Shown piece after piece: positions 12,576 to 23,179 of a stretch of DNA of 64,000 nucleotides (its first letter is position 1; each line of letters starts with the position of its first letter). The notes below the pieces were generated by a model. The model was not told the origin of the DNA and did no database searches. It was given only the letters and a program-made list of their open reading frames with translations. A program made the position numbers and the translations under genes. The stretch is from Anagrus nilaparvatae (lineage: Eukaryota; Arthropoda; Insecta; Hymenoptera; Mymaridae). The stretch spans positions 37,016,501 to 37,080,500 of the forward strand of contig JAKSXM010000007.1 of the NCBI GenBank assembly GCA_022575985.1, given 5' to 3'.

Positions 12576-12961
12576 CTTACATTTTTTGTTAATTTAAACT
12601 TGTAATAATTTTTTTTAGAATTCTCGATTTTTTTTTGTGGTTTTACGAAAACTACTAATTTTTTTTTGTAAATTCACAACTATTTTTCGGAAATTTACAA
12701 CTAGTTTTTGTAAATTTTTGAAAAAAAATTGTAAATTATCAATTTTTCTTGTGAATTCACAAAAAAAACTCGAGAATACTCGTATTTTTTGTTAATCTAC
12801 TAAGTTTAGTAAATTTATGATTTTCATCAAAGATTTACAAATTTTTTTGAAAATTTACTAAACTTCCGAAAATGTTCTAATTTTTTTGTTAACATAAGAA
12901 AGTTACTTTTTACAATGTAATTATTAAAATTAAAGAATATAATACCGACTTCTGAGTACTT
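12576..12961. other. AT-rich interior of the outer TIR element, right side
   Basis: Non-coding. The stretch 12600-12860 is built of short variants of TTTTTTGT(A/G)AATT(C/T)AC in both orientations, giving many small hairpins. No ORF or RNA gene is seen. Confidence 0.6.
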
Positions 12962-13098
12962 AAATGTTATTTTAATTCATTCTAAAATTATTGACCAACT
13001 AGCGTAAAAAAATTGAAGATTTCTGACCAATTCATGAATTGCTCAAAAAGTTGACCATTTCATAAAATGGTCAATTACACGTTTGGGGTGTAACATAC
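12962..13098 (-). repeat. Right terminal inverted repeat of the outer TIR element
   Basis: Reverse complement of 1083-1238, ending GGGGTGTAACATACCA. That end phrase is followed by a second near copy, GGGGTGTAATATACCA, so the true terminus could be the inner or the outer one. No convincing target duplication was found against the left side. Confidence 0.7.
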
Positions 13099-14801
13099 CA
13101 GGGGTGTAATATACCAGGCGCGACTTTGTAAAAAATGGTGATATTTTATGTTAGTGAATTTTAATAGTTTTTTGAAAGGAAAAGCATTAGACTGAATTAT
13201 GAAATAAAAAAGATGATTTATGTGAATTCCCCTTAAAATTTTAAAATTTCTTTGATTTAAACTAATAAAACGGTTTACATAATTAAAATGCAAAAGGAGC
13301 ACGTTTTCTATAAATGATAAACTCTTAACAAAGAACAAGATTTTTATAGTATGAGAGTTAGAGATCAAGAGGCACAAGCGCGCGTTGTGTCAACTTCGTT
13401 GCTATCGGCGTCGCGCGTACAGAAAATGTGTTCCTTTAGCGCATAATTTATACAAATACTATCATAAGTATATCTTTCTCTCTCTTTGCAGTATAACGGT
13501 AATTATTTAGATAATTTTGCTAATATAAAAATACTGCAAAGAGAAATCAGGAGATAAATACAAAAATCTATGTTTTAGAAAAAATATTTTCAATGCGTTT
13601 TTTTAATAATAAATATTAATTTTATGAAAAAAATCATAAGGACCTTTTTTTGTAAAATTTTATGGCTATCAAAATGCTCTCTTGTTCAATCTTCCTATTT
13701 TAAGCTATTTACGAGAAATTTAAAAAAAAATGAATTTTTTTAAGTTTTGGCCACAAATTTATGGTCAATCGGAAAACGCAAAGTGAAGGGAAATACTCAA
13801 ATATATTTATACATCCATCCAAGAAAATAATGCAACAATGAAACTTTTGATTTAAAATTTACCAATTTGATTTCTTTCACGACTGAGCTATTGTACTTGT
13901 ACAAGTTTTATTTAAATAAAATATTAGTGAAACTTAAACTTAAAGATCAAAGTATAATAGAAAAAATTTAGGGGGGGCTAGCTTGCATTTACTTCTGCGT
14001 CCGCTATTTGCGAATTGGAGGCCGGAGGAAGTCATCTCAGGTTAATTATTTTGTCTAATTACGGTGTGGTGAAATATAGGAGTAAGAATTATGCATGTAA
14101 TTAAGCTTCTTTAGCATGTATCCTTACATATTGGAAAGTGTTTGGTTGTAGAATGTGAAACCTTAAACGTACTTTAAAAATATTATAACGTTTTGATATC
14201 CTAAGTTTTTTTTTATACACCAATCATAGTTACAAAATTTACCCAATTTTCGTAAATTTTTACATCTTATTTTATCCCTGCTGCTTTCATTTTAATCTTT
14301 TTTAAACTTAATTGTATCTATGTTGCTAATTACAAAATTTCTAAGTGGTCAATTGCTTCTAATTAGCCTGTTGTGCTATATCGCTTTTAAACATTGCCTC
14401 TGGACGTATGTGTAACTTTGCCATTTAATAATATTTATTTTATTATTTCTATCTATCCTGCTTCTAAAAAATTGACAGCCTGTTAATTGGGAAAACCCAG
14501 AATAGGAGGTTTGATGATAGAAGAAGTCATTACAAAATATTATCTTTTAGATAAAACAAATTGGTACAATTTTTAAAATTAATTTTTTTTTTTTTTAGAA
14601 GGTACTTCTAAAATAGATAATTTTCAGAGACTAAAAAATTTTTTTTTAATTATGCGTCAATTTAACAGTGTTTTGTTTTATATAAAATTTAATCAAAAAT
14701 TATTGTAATAATAAAAGGGAACTACTATGTACTAACTATTTTAATTCTCATTTATTAAGTGTACATATTAATAAAAAAAAAATTTTAATTTAATTTCTTA
14801 C
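13099..14801. other. Non-coding DNA downstream of the catulin exon
   Basis: Probably intronic or 3' to the minus-strand host gene. The one structure seen is an exact 13-bp inverted repeat, CTCTTTGCAGTAT at 13482-13494 and its complement at 13531-13543, separated by 36 bases. I could not identify a further catulin exon here by eye. Confidence 0.5.
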
Positions 14802-15056
14802 CTCAAGTATATGTTCTACACATTCATGAAATTGATTTGAATATTCTAGTACATATTTAAGGTTGCTTTTCAATGCAAAATTTTTAATGTTTGAAATTAT
14901 TTTATTACTGTACTCTATAATGTGGATAACTTCAACAGCTTGCTTCTTTGCTATTTCTCGGAATTTTCTCTTTAAGTCTTGCGAACTCCTTAATATGTTT
15001 AAAATTGATTCATTAAAATTTATGTTTGAGGATTCATTTCCACGATTTTCAAGAAC
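14802..15056 (-). CDS. Internal exon of an alpha-catulin-like (vinculin/alpha-catenin family) gene
   Basis: On the minus strand an 85-codon open exon starts after a CCTAG acceptor (AG at 15058-15057) and ends CTTGAG before a consensus donor GTAAGA (14801-14796), phase 0 at both ends. The translation is helical and charged. Its segments SQDLKRKFREIAKKQ and EYSNQFHECVEHILE line up with the alpha-catenin stretch containing TRDLRRQLRKAV and AQVFREHANKLIEV. Proteins of this family link adhesion or Rho signalling to the cytoskeleton through helical bundles. In alpha-catenin this stretch directly follows the one encoded by the exon at 50755-51018, which lies upstream on the same strand. Composition is less AT-biased than the surroundings. 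Catulin rather than catenin is inferred; the family call is firmer than the paralogue. Confidence 0.72.
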
Positions 15057-15060
15057 CTAG

Positions 15061-16194
15061 GATAAATAATTTACTACTTTATATGTGACATATGATTTTT
15101 AATAATGTTAAATAATACGCTATATTAATAATATTATAATAATTATATATGCATGCACGTATGTGTGTAGACGTATGCGCAGTGCCTTGTCAAGCGGCGT
15201 GCAATCCCTTAGTCTTCGGACAACTGCTTAACTCACAACACTTATTTTTTAATAAATACTGCTTAAATAGCAACACATATTTTTAAATAAATACAGTTTA
15301 TTGTGCTGCAAAAATATTTAGTTTAGTTTATTATTTATTATAATATAACATCACCAATTCGTAGTTTATTATATAATAAGTTAAAAATACAGTCCACAAC
15401 TCTGATCACCAACATCTGGTCCATCATCGCCGTTTAATTATTTAATAAAAAAAAAAAGGCGTCAATAACCTTCATAATTTCATCGACCATGTGGCGGTAT
15501 AAAAATTTGTATCACAAGTTCTTCGTTTTCCTGAATCAAGATTCCAGCGTCCCGGTATCATTGTAAGTATTCGCAGTGGTTAGTTTATTAATTATTTTTG
15601 GTTTAAAATGTATTATTTTAGTGACATATTTTTTGGGTCATGTAACCGTTAACGAGAAGTTGTCCAAGACAAAAAATTTTTAAAAAAGTTATAATGAAAT
15701 ATAAATTAAAATATAAGTATGTAAAAAAATTTTAAATATTAAAAAGTTAATTTTATACAAAAAAGCAAAATAACTGTTAAAATAAAAAAAAATAAAGAAG
15801 AAAAGAGAAGAAAAATCATCATTTTAAAAAGAGAAGAGAGCACTCTATATATTTAATTTTTTTTTTTAAGGACAAAATTTTTGATTAATTTCCTACATTT
15901 ATCTTTATCAAAAAGGGCTCACGCCGTCCAAAAGCAGAAGTTTACATATTTAAAGTTCAAAGAGGTTCAGTGCATGCAACTCATACCAGTTCTTTGTTCG
16001 CTCTTCCGCTTTCTTCATATTTATTGATTTTATGTTATATGGGGAAACTATGCATCAAGTTCAAGGTTCTTTCTTTCTTTTGAATATAATATTTACAACT
16101 ATTAAATTTTTTTTTCTTCTATTTATACAAAATTTTTCTTTTAATTTTCTTTTTTAAATCTATAAATTTTAATCCCTTCTTTTTTAAATAATGA
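15061..16194. other. AT-rich intronic DNA with an LTR-like patch
   Basis: No ORF of interest. The stretch 15180-15600 has features of a decayed LTR leader: repeated AATAAATAC, then CATCTGGTCCATCATCGCCG, which resembles the region after an LTR where a primer site lies. No second copy is present in the window, so this stays unproven. The remainder is A/T low complexity. Confidence 0.35.
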
Positions 16195-16256
16195 TTGAAT
16201 AATAAACATAAAAAAAATTTTTCTGTGTTTAACAAAAAAAAAGTTTTATTTAAATA

Positions 16257-16770
16257 TCAAGGCCCCGGCGCCTTGCCATTTTTCATGGCCTTGATGGCCT
16301 TCACCATCTCGTCCTCGATGAATAACGGCACTTCCTCCCTGGGTATCGCCTCTACCGGGTTTTCCCGGATGGGCTGCTCAGGGAAGAGAGCGCTGATGAT
16401 TTGTTCGGTCAAAACCGCGTCCATCATGTTGTCAGACACCCGGTTCAACTTGCCCATTACGACTTTGTAACCAAGACCCCAGGGGTTTTGCCTTTGGTTT
16501 TGAAAATGATGACCACAAGGTTTTTCAATACCTTAGCAACAGCCTCCTGGATCACTTGTTCTTTCGCGACCCCATCTAAATCTTGAATTTCGAGTTTCAG
16601 CATGGGGATCATGTCAAAAACATTCGAATCAGGGCCCGTTACCGCTTGGACCGCTTCCTGCAGTTTTCCGGAGTCCAATATCGACTCCAGCTCGATCAGG
16701 ACGCTTCCACCTTGCGTCTTGCGGATTCGATGGACTTTAGCCCCCCGCAAAACTGATTCCTAAAGTTGTA
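16257..16770 (-). pseudogene. R1-type LINE fragment B (ORF1 piece joined to RT piece)
   Basis: On the minus strand, 16750-16495 encodes an ORF1 (gag-like) fragment containing VHRIRKTQGGSVLIELES. 16490-16257 encodes the region just before the reverse transcriptase core, from NPWGLGYKVVMGK to AIKAMKNGKAPGP. The join removes the rest of ORF1 and the whole endonuclease and changes frame, so this is an internally deleted remnant. It resembles fragment E (53347-55138) more than copies A, C, D and F. Confidence 0.8.
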
Positions 16771-16780
16771 GAAATCCTGG

Positions 16781-16917
16781 AACACTTTGTTTTATTAAAA
16801 TAAAATTTTTAAAAATCGCAATTCTCTGATTTAAAATACATTATAAATAAAAAACAATGTATTTTAAATGGGAAGATTGCGATTTTAAAAAATTTTGATT
16901 TGATAAAACAAAGTGTT
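16781..16917. repeat. Short palindromic MITE (137 bp)
   Basis: AACACTTTGTTTTAT at the left end is mirrored by ATAAAACAAAGTGTT at the right, and pairing continues through AATCGCAAT and AAAATACATT to a short central loop. CTGG lies on both sides (16777-16780 and 16918-16921), a possible 4-bp target duplication. The element separates LINE pieces on both sides. Confidence 0.75.
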
Positions 16918-16921
16918 CTGG

Positions 16922-16984
16922 GACTGAGAACCGAACCTTGGGCAATGCCCGCACTCAGAACCCTCTGTCGCCTGCAATTATTAT
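16922..16984 (-). pseudogene. Small reverse transcriptase scrap of an R1-type LINE
   Basis: Minus-strand translation reads RVLSAGIAQGSVLSP, which matches the conserved GxAQGSVLGP block in the RT palm of R1-type elements (compare SAGIAQGSVLGP in fragment E). It sits upside-down directly before LINE copy A and ends in a (TTA)n run. Confidence 0.7.
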
Positions 16985-19031
16985 TATTATTATTATTGAG
17001 GCAGTTAAGGCAACGATAGGAGAGAGCGTGAATATCACATGTCTGACACCACGCCAAGCTCTTCAGATTCGGGACATCGAATGCATTACTACAAGAGAGG
17101 AAGTAGAGGTAGTCTTGAAAGACATTCTAAAGGAAACCGGCTTGATCATGGTAAAGCTATCTCAACACAACATTCGGCAACAGAGATCAGCAAACTATGC
17201 TTTAAATGTGGGATGGGTAACCACAAGGTAGTCGAATGTACAGGAAAGCTGCAATGCTTCTTTTGCAAAGCGCTCTGAATTCCAAAAAGCGATCAGAAAA
17301 TGATCAAGGTGGTCCAAGAAAACATGCACAGAAGCTGGACTGCAAACCAGCTTATGTATCAAATTCATAGGGAGATCAAGGCAGACCTTTGGATCATCAG
17401 CGAGCAGTACCCAGGGGATAACCAAAATCCAGTTACCTGGTTCGGCGACGAAATCGGAACAGCAGCTATTTGGATCGCTAATCAAGAAAAAGTACCAGTA
17501 GAAGCATCAGGAAGAGGTAGGGGCTTTGTGTGGGTTAGAAGTAAAACTATAACTTACGTGAGCTGCTACCTTACGCCGACCGGACCTAGACAGGAGTATT
17601 ATACGAAATTGTTAAGCATAGAAGACTTTGCGAGAGATGCGGGTAGAAACATAATTGTTGCAGGCGATTTTAACGCCAAGGCTGTTGACTGGGGCATGCC
17701 CTACACTGACTTAAAAGGGGCGGCGACCCTTAAAATGGTATCTAGGCTGGGACTCGTTGTCTTGAACGTGGGTAACACCACTACCTTCAGAAGGGCCAGC
17801 TATGACGAGACGATAATTGACGCGACTTTCACATCTGAAGGCCTGAGTACAAGAGTGAGTAACTGGCACGTCATGGAAGATTTTACAGCGAGCGACCACC
17901 AGTACATTTCGTTTGAAATCCAGCACGAACAACAGCCCCCTGGCGAGGCATATAGGCCAAAACCAAGAGGTCGGAACCTCAATAAGCTGAATAAAGAACG
18001 ATTCATACAAGTTTTATCGATGGGACAAGGGGCAATTCTAGCGAATCCCCGCAGAGTAGGAAGTAAGGAAGACGCGGGGAAACTAGTATCCGAAGTAATG
18101 ACGCTGCTTAATAAAGCCTGTGATGCTTCCATACCTCGAAAAAGGTTCAATGGAAAGAACCAACCTGTTTATGAATGAACGTTCACCAACTCATGAACGT
18201 TCACAAAGAAGTTAAGCGATCCCTAAGGCAGGCGATCAATGCCAGCAAAATTTGCTGTGAAAGGAAGCTATGTATTGAAGTTGACAACGACCCCTGGGGA
18301 CTTTGCTTGAAGATAGTTACGAAGAAGCTGAGGGGCTTCGCGGCCAGCTCGCTAATGGACGAAGAGGAGTCAAAAACAGTCGTAGATGCCCTATTCCTGA
18401 CGCATCCGACAAGAGTGGACCAAGAGGATAACACCAATGTGGAGGGTATCCTGGATTTTACGCAAGAAGAGCTTTTTGCTGCCGTGGATTCCCTTAAAAA
18501 TAAGAAAGCTCCCGGCCCATACGGTATACCAGCCGAGATTATAAGATTCGCTGCACACGAGTGTCCATCATTGATGCTAAGGATGTACAACACCTGCATC
18601 CAAACTTGATTCTTTAGCAGGCGATGGAAGAAGGCATTACTGGTACTTGTAAGCAATGGAAAGGGTGATCCTACACTCCCATCCTACTGGCGGGAAAAAG
18701 TTTCGAAAAGATGCTGCAACCTCGTATCTTAAACGCTGTAGAAGCAGCAGGAGACTTATCTCCTCAACAATCCGGCTTTAGACGGGGGCGGTCCACCATT
18801 GGGGCAGTGAAGGAGGCCGTTAACGCGATAGCGAGGGCCCAAACGGGCAATCATTACTCTCGTAAAAATACTCTTTTGGTTACCCTTGATGTCAAGAATG
18901 CATTTAACTCGGCAAAATGGACAGACTTCCTGCAAGGACTGAGTGATTTCGCAAAACCCAAATATTTGATGCGTTACCTAAGTGACCGAGTACTCTTGTA
19001 CGAGACTCTACAAGGTAAAAGGAGTAGGAAA
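16985..19031 (+). pseudogene. R1-type LINE copy A (ORF1 end, endonuclease, partial RT)
   Basis: A plus-strand non-LTR retrotransposon that would encode a gag-like protein and an APE endonuclease/reverse transcriptase. 17010-17280 is the end of ORF1 with a CCHC knuckle (CFKCGMGNHKVVEC). ORF2 starts at 17300, overlapping the ORF1 stop as ATGA. The endonuclease (17300-17925) is intact to the eye, with VAGDFNAK and SDHQYISFE. RT fragments follow at 18175-18609 (KKAPGPYGIPAEI) and 18711-19031 (LVTLDVKNAFNSAKW). Compared with copy F it lacks about 170 bp of the first knuckle, 46 bp at the ORF1 end, about 100 bp near 18175 and part of the RT. It stops abruptly at 19031 against the inverted repeat. 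Confidence 0.88.
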
Positions 19032-19307
19032 GTACTACGTCTAAAAATAAAAAAAAAATTGGTGTTTTTTGTATTTTTTCGTCAAAAAAATTTTGGGAAA
19101 AAAATTTTCAAAAAATTAAGTATCAAATTCGAGATATCGAGTAAAAATCATACTTTCAAATATAAGTACTTTCGTGGAAATAAATGAGGTATTACATCGA
19201 AAGTAGAAAAAAAAAAGTACCATGAGCTTTTTTGGTAAAAAAATTTTTGAAAAAAAAATTAGGTCTTAACTTCATTATGTTTGTGAAATATCACCAATTA
19301 CATACAT
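19032..19307 (+). repeat. Left 276-bp inverted repeat bracketing the ISL2EU-like element
   Basis: The segment from GTACTACGTCTAAAAA to CACCAATTACATACAT is about 90% or more identical to the reverse complement of 27696-27972. The matching blocks include CGTCAAAAAAATTTTGGG and TATAAGTACTTTCGTGG. It starts exactly where LINE copy A stops. It is probably the long TIR of the transposon whose transposase lies at 26500-27540, but the two ends could also be independent copies of one repeat. Confidence 0.75.
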
Positions 19308-20298
19308 TATTATTTATTTTCAGTTTATACATTTAATTTATATATAGTTATAGTTTTTTTTGGGATTTTTGATGAGTGAAATTGATTAGTTTATTAAATA
19401 TTTTTAATAATTAGTTATATAAAGTTTAGTTTTTATTATTCAAATTATAGTTTTTATTAAATAACTTTTGTAAATTTGTTATTTTTACTGTTAATAATCA
19501 TTTAAAACTTTGTTACAGAGCTGTATAGTTACGATCGGTCCCCACTTATATAACGCGTAAGTACTGTATTTGAAATTTTTCGAATACATTATTTACTTAT
19601 TATAACAATAGGGACCAGTCCAAGGTGCACAGCTCCAGTTTTTTATTCTTTTGGAATACATTGGTTATTTTTTATTTAATGATTCTAAGATAAGTTTTTC
19701 AATGTTATATTTTAAAGTTAATTTTTTAAGTTTGAAGTAAGTTTTTACCTAGAATTTTAAATATTAGCCTAATTTTTTAATTTAAAGCCAAAGACTGTTT
19801 GCTAAGTATTGGTGAGGCTGGTACTAGTTATTCGCACCACTACAGACATTTGCATCATTAATATTTTTTATAAAAAGGGACTCATTTAATTCTTTTATTA
19901 AGTTTTATCGTATAGTTACTAAATTATTTATAATGTTCTGATTTATTTATTTTTTTTGAATAACTTTATGTGTGGAGATTAGCTCCGGAGCACCCAACTT
20001 TTATTAAAAGCCCCTAGCAGTTCAACAAGAGTCCTGGATGTCCTGTTGTTGTGTTTTGTTATATATTATAATAGTTATTATTATTATTATTATTATTTTT
20101 GTAATAATAATTATTATTATTTTTTTGTTTTTATGCCTAGGTGGGATGAGACGAGCACCCGACTTAATTTAAGAGCCCCTAGTGCTCCACCTTTTAGATT
20201 CCCCATTAGTCTATCCTGGCCTCTTTAAGTAAGAGCCCTCTTGATGTTGTGTTTTGATTGTTCCCCGGATGGCGCTCACGGTTATTGTCCAAAAATAA
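19308..20298. other. Non-coding DNA inside the inverted-repeat element
   Basis: AT-rich, with a (TTA)n run at 20065-20120. Two imperfect direct copies of a GC-richer phrase (GAGCACCC(A/G)ACTT then AAGCCCCTAG or GAGCCCCTAG) occur near 19990 and 20150. A balanced-composition patch at 19515-19640 (GATCGGTCCCCACTT mirrored by AGGGACCAGTC) forms an imperfect inverted repeat. No gene is seen. Confidence 0.5.
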
Positions 20299-20526
20299 CA
20301 ACACGCAGAGATCTTTCCACCTTTAGGAAGTCCAGACATGATATCCATGCAAGCATGGTTCCAAAATCATCCTTCCTTCAAGAGTTCAGATAACTACATT
20401 CTTGATAATTTGTTTGTTAGTGTTCCGGAGACACGGACCTTCTTAAAGAAAATCACAGTGGAGTTAAAAAAACGGACAAACAAAATATCAGATCCAGATT
20501 TTTTGGTAAAAATAGTGAACAGTTGA
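20299..20526 (+). pseudogene. Unrecognised coding fragment (76 codons)
   Basis: An open frame runs from just after a TAA (20296) to TGA at 20524, with a methionine at 20338. The translation contains FPPLGSPDMISMQAWFQNHP and ETRTFLKKITVELKKRTN. Codon composition is much less AT-biased than the surroundings and residue composition is protein-like, unlike chance ORFs nearby. It lies inside the 19032-27972 inverted repeats, so it may be an accessory protein piece of that transposon or an exon scrap. I do not recognise the family and give it no function. Confidence 0.4.
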
Positions 20527-21364
20527 ATGCTTACAAGAAGTGGTTTAATTTTAATGAAATAAAATACAGAATATGAAAAACAAATATCTTAAATTATTTT
20601 TCCTACGTGACAGGGCTGCTCCTAATAAAAGAAATTAATTTTATTTTAATTCAAAAGAAAATGTTTTAAATTATCTTTTGGTGTGAAAACAATTATGTGA
20701 AAAGACACACACTTTTAGTATTTTATATATTATATGTAAAAAAAGAGAAAAGATGCCGAGGAACTGACCGGCTGGGGCATCTCGTCCGGCAGTGCGCGTT
20801 CTATATTCGTGCTATACGCATCGAAATAAAAGAGTTGTACATAAAAAGTCATAATCATTAATTATTTTATTAACCTTGCTCCTTATAAATTATTTATAAA
20901 TATTTAATGGATTTCGTCCATTTGGTTTTTCAGCCTTTATTTAACTTAATATTCAGCGATAACATCAGTGCAAGTGAAAGTTTTTAAAACAAAAAATTTA
21001 TAAACGAGTAACAAGCGGCCTTTTTTCTCTTTTATACGGTTAAGTGCATTGTGTCATCGAATACTGGTATTTAATAATAATTATTATTATTATTTTAAAA
21101 AATAAATTAAAACAAATTAAGTGTATCTAGTGCTCGCATTATCAAAAAAAAAAAACTTTTATTTTTTCTTCTTTAAAATAAAAAAAAAAGAACATCATGG
21201 CTGCTTATGGAAAAGAGCGCACGCGCCTTATCGTTTTACAGACTATTATATACAAGTACTGGCTTTGTTGTTTTAAAATTTATAAAAATTAAAAATAAAC
21301 TAATTAAAAATTTATTAAAAAGTGAATTGAACGAGTGATTCGCTACATACACGTGATCAATAGC
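20527..21364. other. Non-coding; LTR-like patch near the second BEL remnant
   Basis: 20745-20990 has a GC-rich block (GATGCCGAGGAACTGACCGG, then GGCATCTCGTCCGGCAG) followed by GAAATAAAAG and a T-rich stretch, a layout like the BEL LTR at 3123. No second copy is found beyond 25303, so calling it the 5' LTR of the remnant at 23180 is a guess. The rest is AT-rich. Confidence 0.35.
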
Positions 21365-22245
21365 CCGTCAACCCACGAAAGAGTATTATTTAGGTATTCT
21401 TTCAAACGAGTTCCCAGTCTAAAAAAATCTAAAAATCATTGCATCGAGACATAATAGATTCTGGTCCCGCGTCAACAGAAACACTGAAAACATGATTTTA
21501 GAGTACTAAAAGAAATAAAATCTGCTTTGAAACAGGTGCGAGTTTAATATTCATTATATAGTAAAATCGTCTCCGGAAGGATATTATTTGATACTTCTTA
21601 CGTCTGTGTTTTAATCGACATAAAATTGTAACTCTCTGCTGAATTCATTTTAGTTTCTAATTATTTTATTCGCCGTTTTAGTATCATTATGATATTGTAA
21701 ACATAGTATGGGAGGGTTATTTCGTTATTGTTTAAGTTTGTCGTCTTTGCAGCTAGCGGACCCTCGAAAAAGTATTGTTTAAGTATTTTTTCAAACGAGT
21801 ACTGAGCAAAAAAAATTTAGAAATCATCGCATCGATGCAAAATAGGATCGGTACTCGCAGCAAGAGAATCTCTGAAAACATATTTATTGAATACCAAAAG
21901 AATATAAAATCTGCTTTGAAACGGATGTGAGTTTAATATTCATTAAATAGTAAAATCATCTTCAAAAGAATATTTTTTTGAAGCTTTTAAGTCTTGTTTA
22001 TTACTGACAAAAACTTGTAAAATTAATAAATCTCTGCCAAATTTATTACAGTTTCTAAGCTTATTGATCCCCGGTTTAATATCATCAAGATATTGTAAAA
22101 ATAGTAAGGGAAGTTTATTTTATTATTGTTTACGTATGACGTCTTTGCAGCCAGCCAACCCTCAAAAACGTATTGTTTAAGTATTTTTGCAGACGAGTAC
22201 GGAGCAACAAAAAATTTATAAATTATTGCATCGATACGAAATAGG
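21365..22245. repeat. Tandem repeat, ~390-bp unit, about 2.2 copies
   Basis: Copies start near 21370, 21758 and 22155 with (C/G)(A/G)ACCC(A/T)C(G/A)AAA. All share GTATT(A/G)TTTA(A/G)GTATT followed by ACGAGT, and the first two also share AAAATCTGCTTTGAAAC and TAAAATC(G/A)TC. The third copy is truncated after about 90 bp. Copies differ at many sites, so the duplication is old. No coding content. Confidence 0.75.
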
Positions 22246-22380
22246 TGTTTAATGTTTGCTCGGAATAAATGCTTTTAAATTAATTTTACTGCTCTGGTTT
22301 ATGGCCTAAATCAAAAAGTTTATAAGTTCATTTATAACTTTTGCTCTTTTATATAAGAAATTTTTATTATTTTGCATGCA

Positions 22381-22490
22381 GTCATAATGGAGCAATGGAT
22401 AAGTGTTCGCCTTTGAGGTAGAATAACCAGGTTCAAATCCTCATCAAATAATAAAAAAAACAAAAAAACAAAAAAAAAATAAATAAATAT
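22381..22490 (+). repeat. tRNA-derived SINE head or tRNA retropseudogene with A-rich tail
   Basis: 22388-22398 (TGGAGCAATGG) resembles the internal A box of tRNA genes, and 22430-22440 (GGTTCAAATCC) is a near-perfect B box. Spacing is right for a 70-base tRNA. The anticodon-arm pairing is poor, and the sequence runs straight into an A-rich tail (22448-22490). A tRNA-derived retroposed copy fits better than a working tRNA gene. Confidence 0.6.
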
Positions 22491-23179
22491 ATATTTAATA
22501 TATTGTTATAGTGGCTATATAATAATTAAAATTATTTTTTAAAAATATTTTTTACTTATAAAAAAAATATTTTAATTATGTTTACATTATTATGATAATA
22601 CTTTTCCGCAGCTATTTAATCATCGGCACGCTGTTTTTTATTAAATAAAATCATATCGTAACGATGATTATGCAACCTCCGAATAAGTACTTTTCGAATA
22701 TAGATACGCGGCTTAACTTTATGATAAATCAAAATACAGAGAATAAGAAAAATTATTTTTTCGGTACTCTTACGATGCTAAAATTTGAGCTTCGAAAAAG
22801 TATTTTTTAAGTATACATTCGCAGGCTATTTGAATAAGTTTACTAACAAATAAATTACTTTTTCCAATGTTCAGACGGTAAAAAAAACAAGGATTGGAAA
22901 AGTATTCTTTAGATATTTTAAAGCACTTTTTTTACGTCAAGCTATGAATAAATAAAATTAATCAAGGGCAAATATATAAGAATTAATACTTTTTGAAGCA
23001 AGAAAAAATATGATTTTTATATGTAAACTATCATCGTAACTTTGACCATTTGTTCCAGGGAATATTAAAAAGGTACTTTTTCGAGCGAAATTCTTAAATT
23101 TTTCGAGCTTCGATCATTGTACGGGTATACTCTTAACATACTCTTCCGACGGTTCATTTTTACCCGGGTGGCCTCCATC
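22491..23179. other. AT-rich non-coding spacer
   Basis: No gene is recognised. The phrase CGAAAAAGTATT(T/C)TTTAAGTAT occurs near 22790 and, varied, near 22920 (GGAAAAGTATTCTTTAG). It echoes the 390-bp tandem unit at 21365-22245, suggesting older decayed copies of the same repeat. Confidence 0.45.

Noticed and set aside
13482..13543. 13-bp perfect hairpin as a microRNA precursor
   Set aside because: The stem is too short and the 36-base loop too long relative to it, with no paired flanks; many such hairpins occur in this AT-rich DNA.
14863..15060. Plus-strand 65-codon ORF opposite the catulin exon
   Set aside because: It is the antisense shadow of the minus-strand exon, which has splice sites and family similarity.
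15180..15600. Complete solo LTR of a gypsy-type element
   Set aside because: Only a primer-site-like phrase and AATAAA signals are visible; no second copy, duplication or coding part supports boundaries.
16195..16586. Plus-strand ORFs 16195-16470 and 16401-16586
   Set aside because: They are antisense to the R1-type LINE fragment B read on the minus strand.
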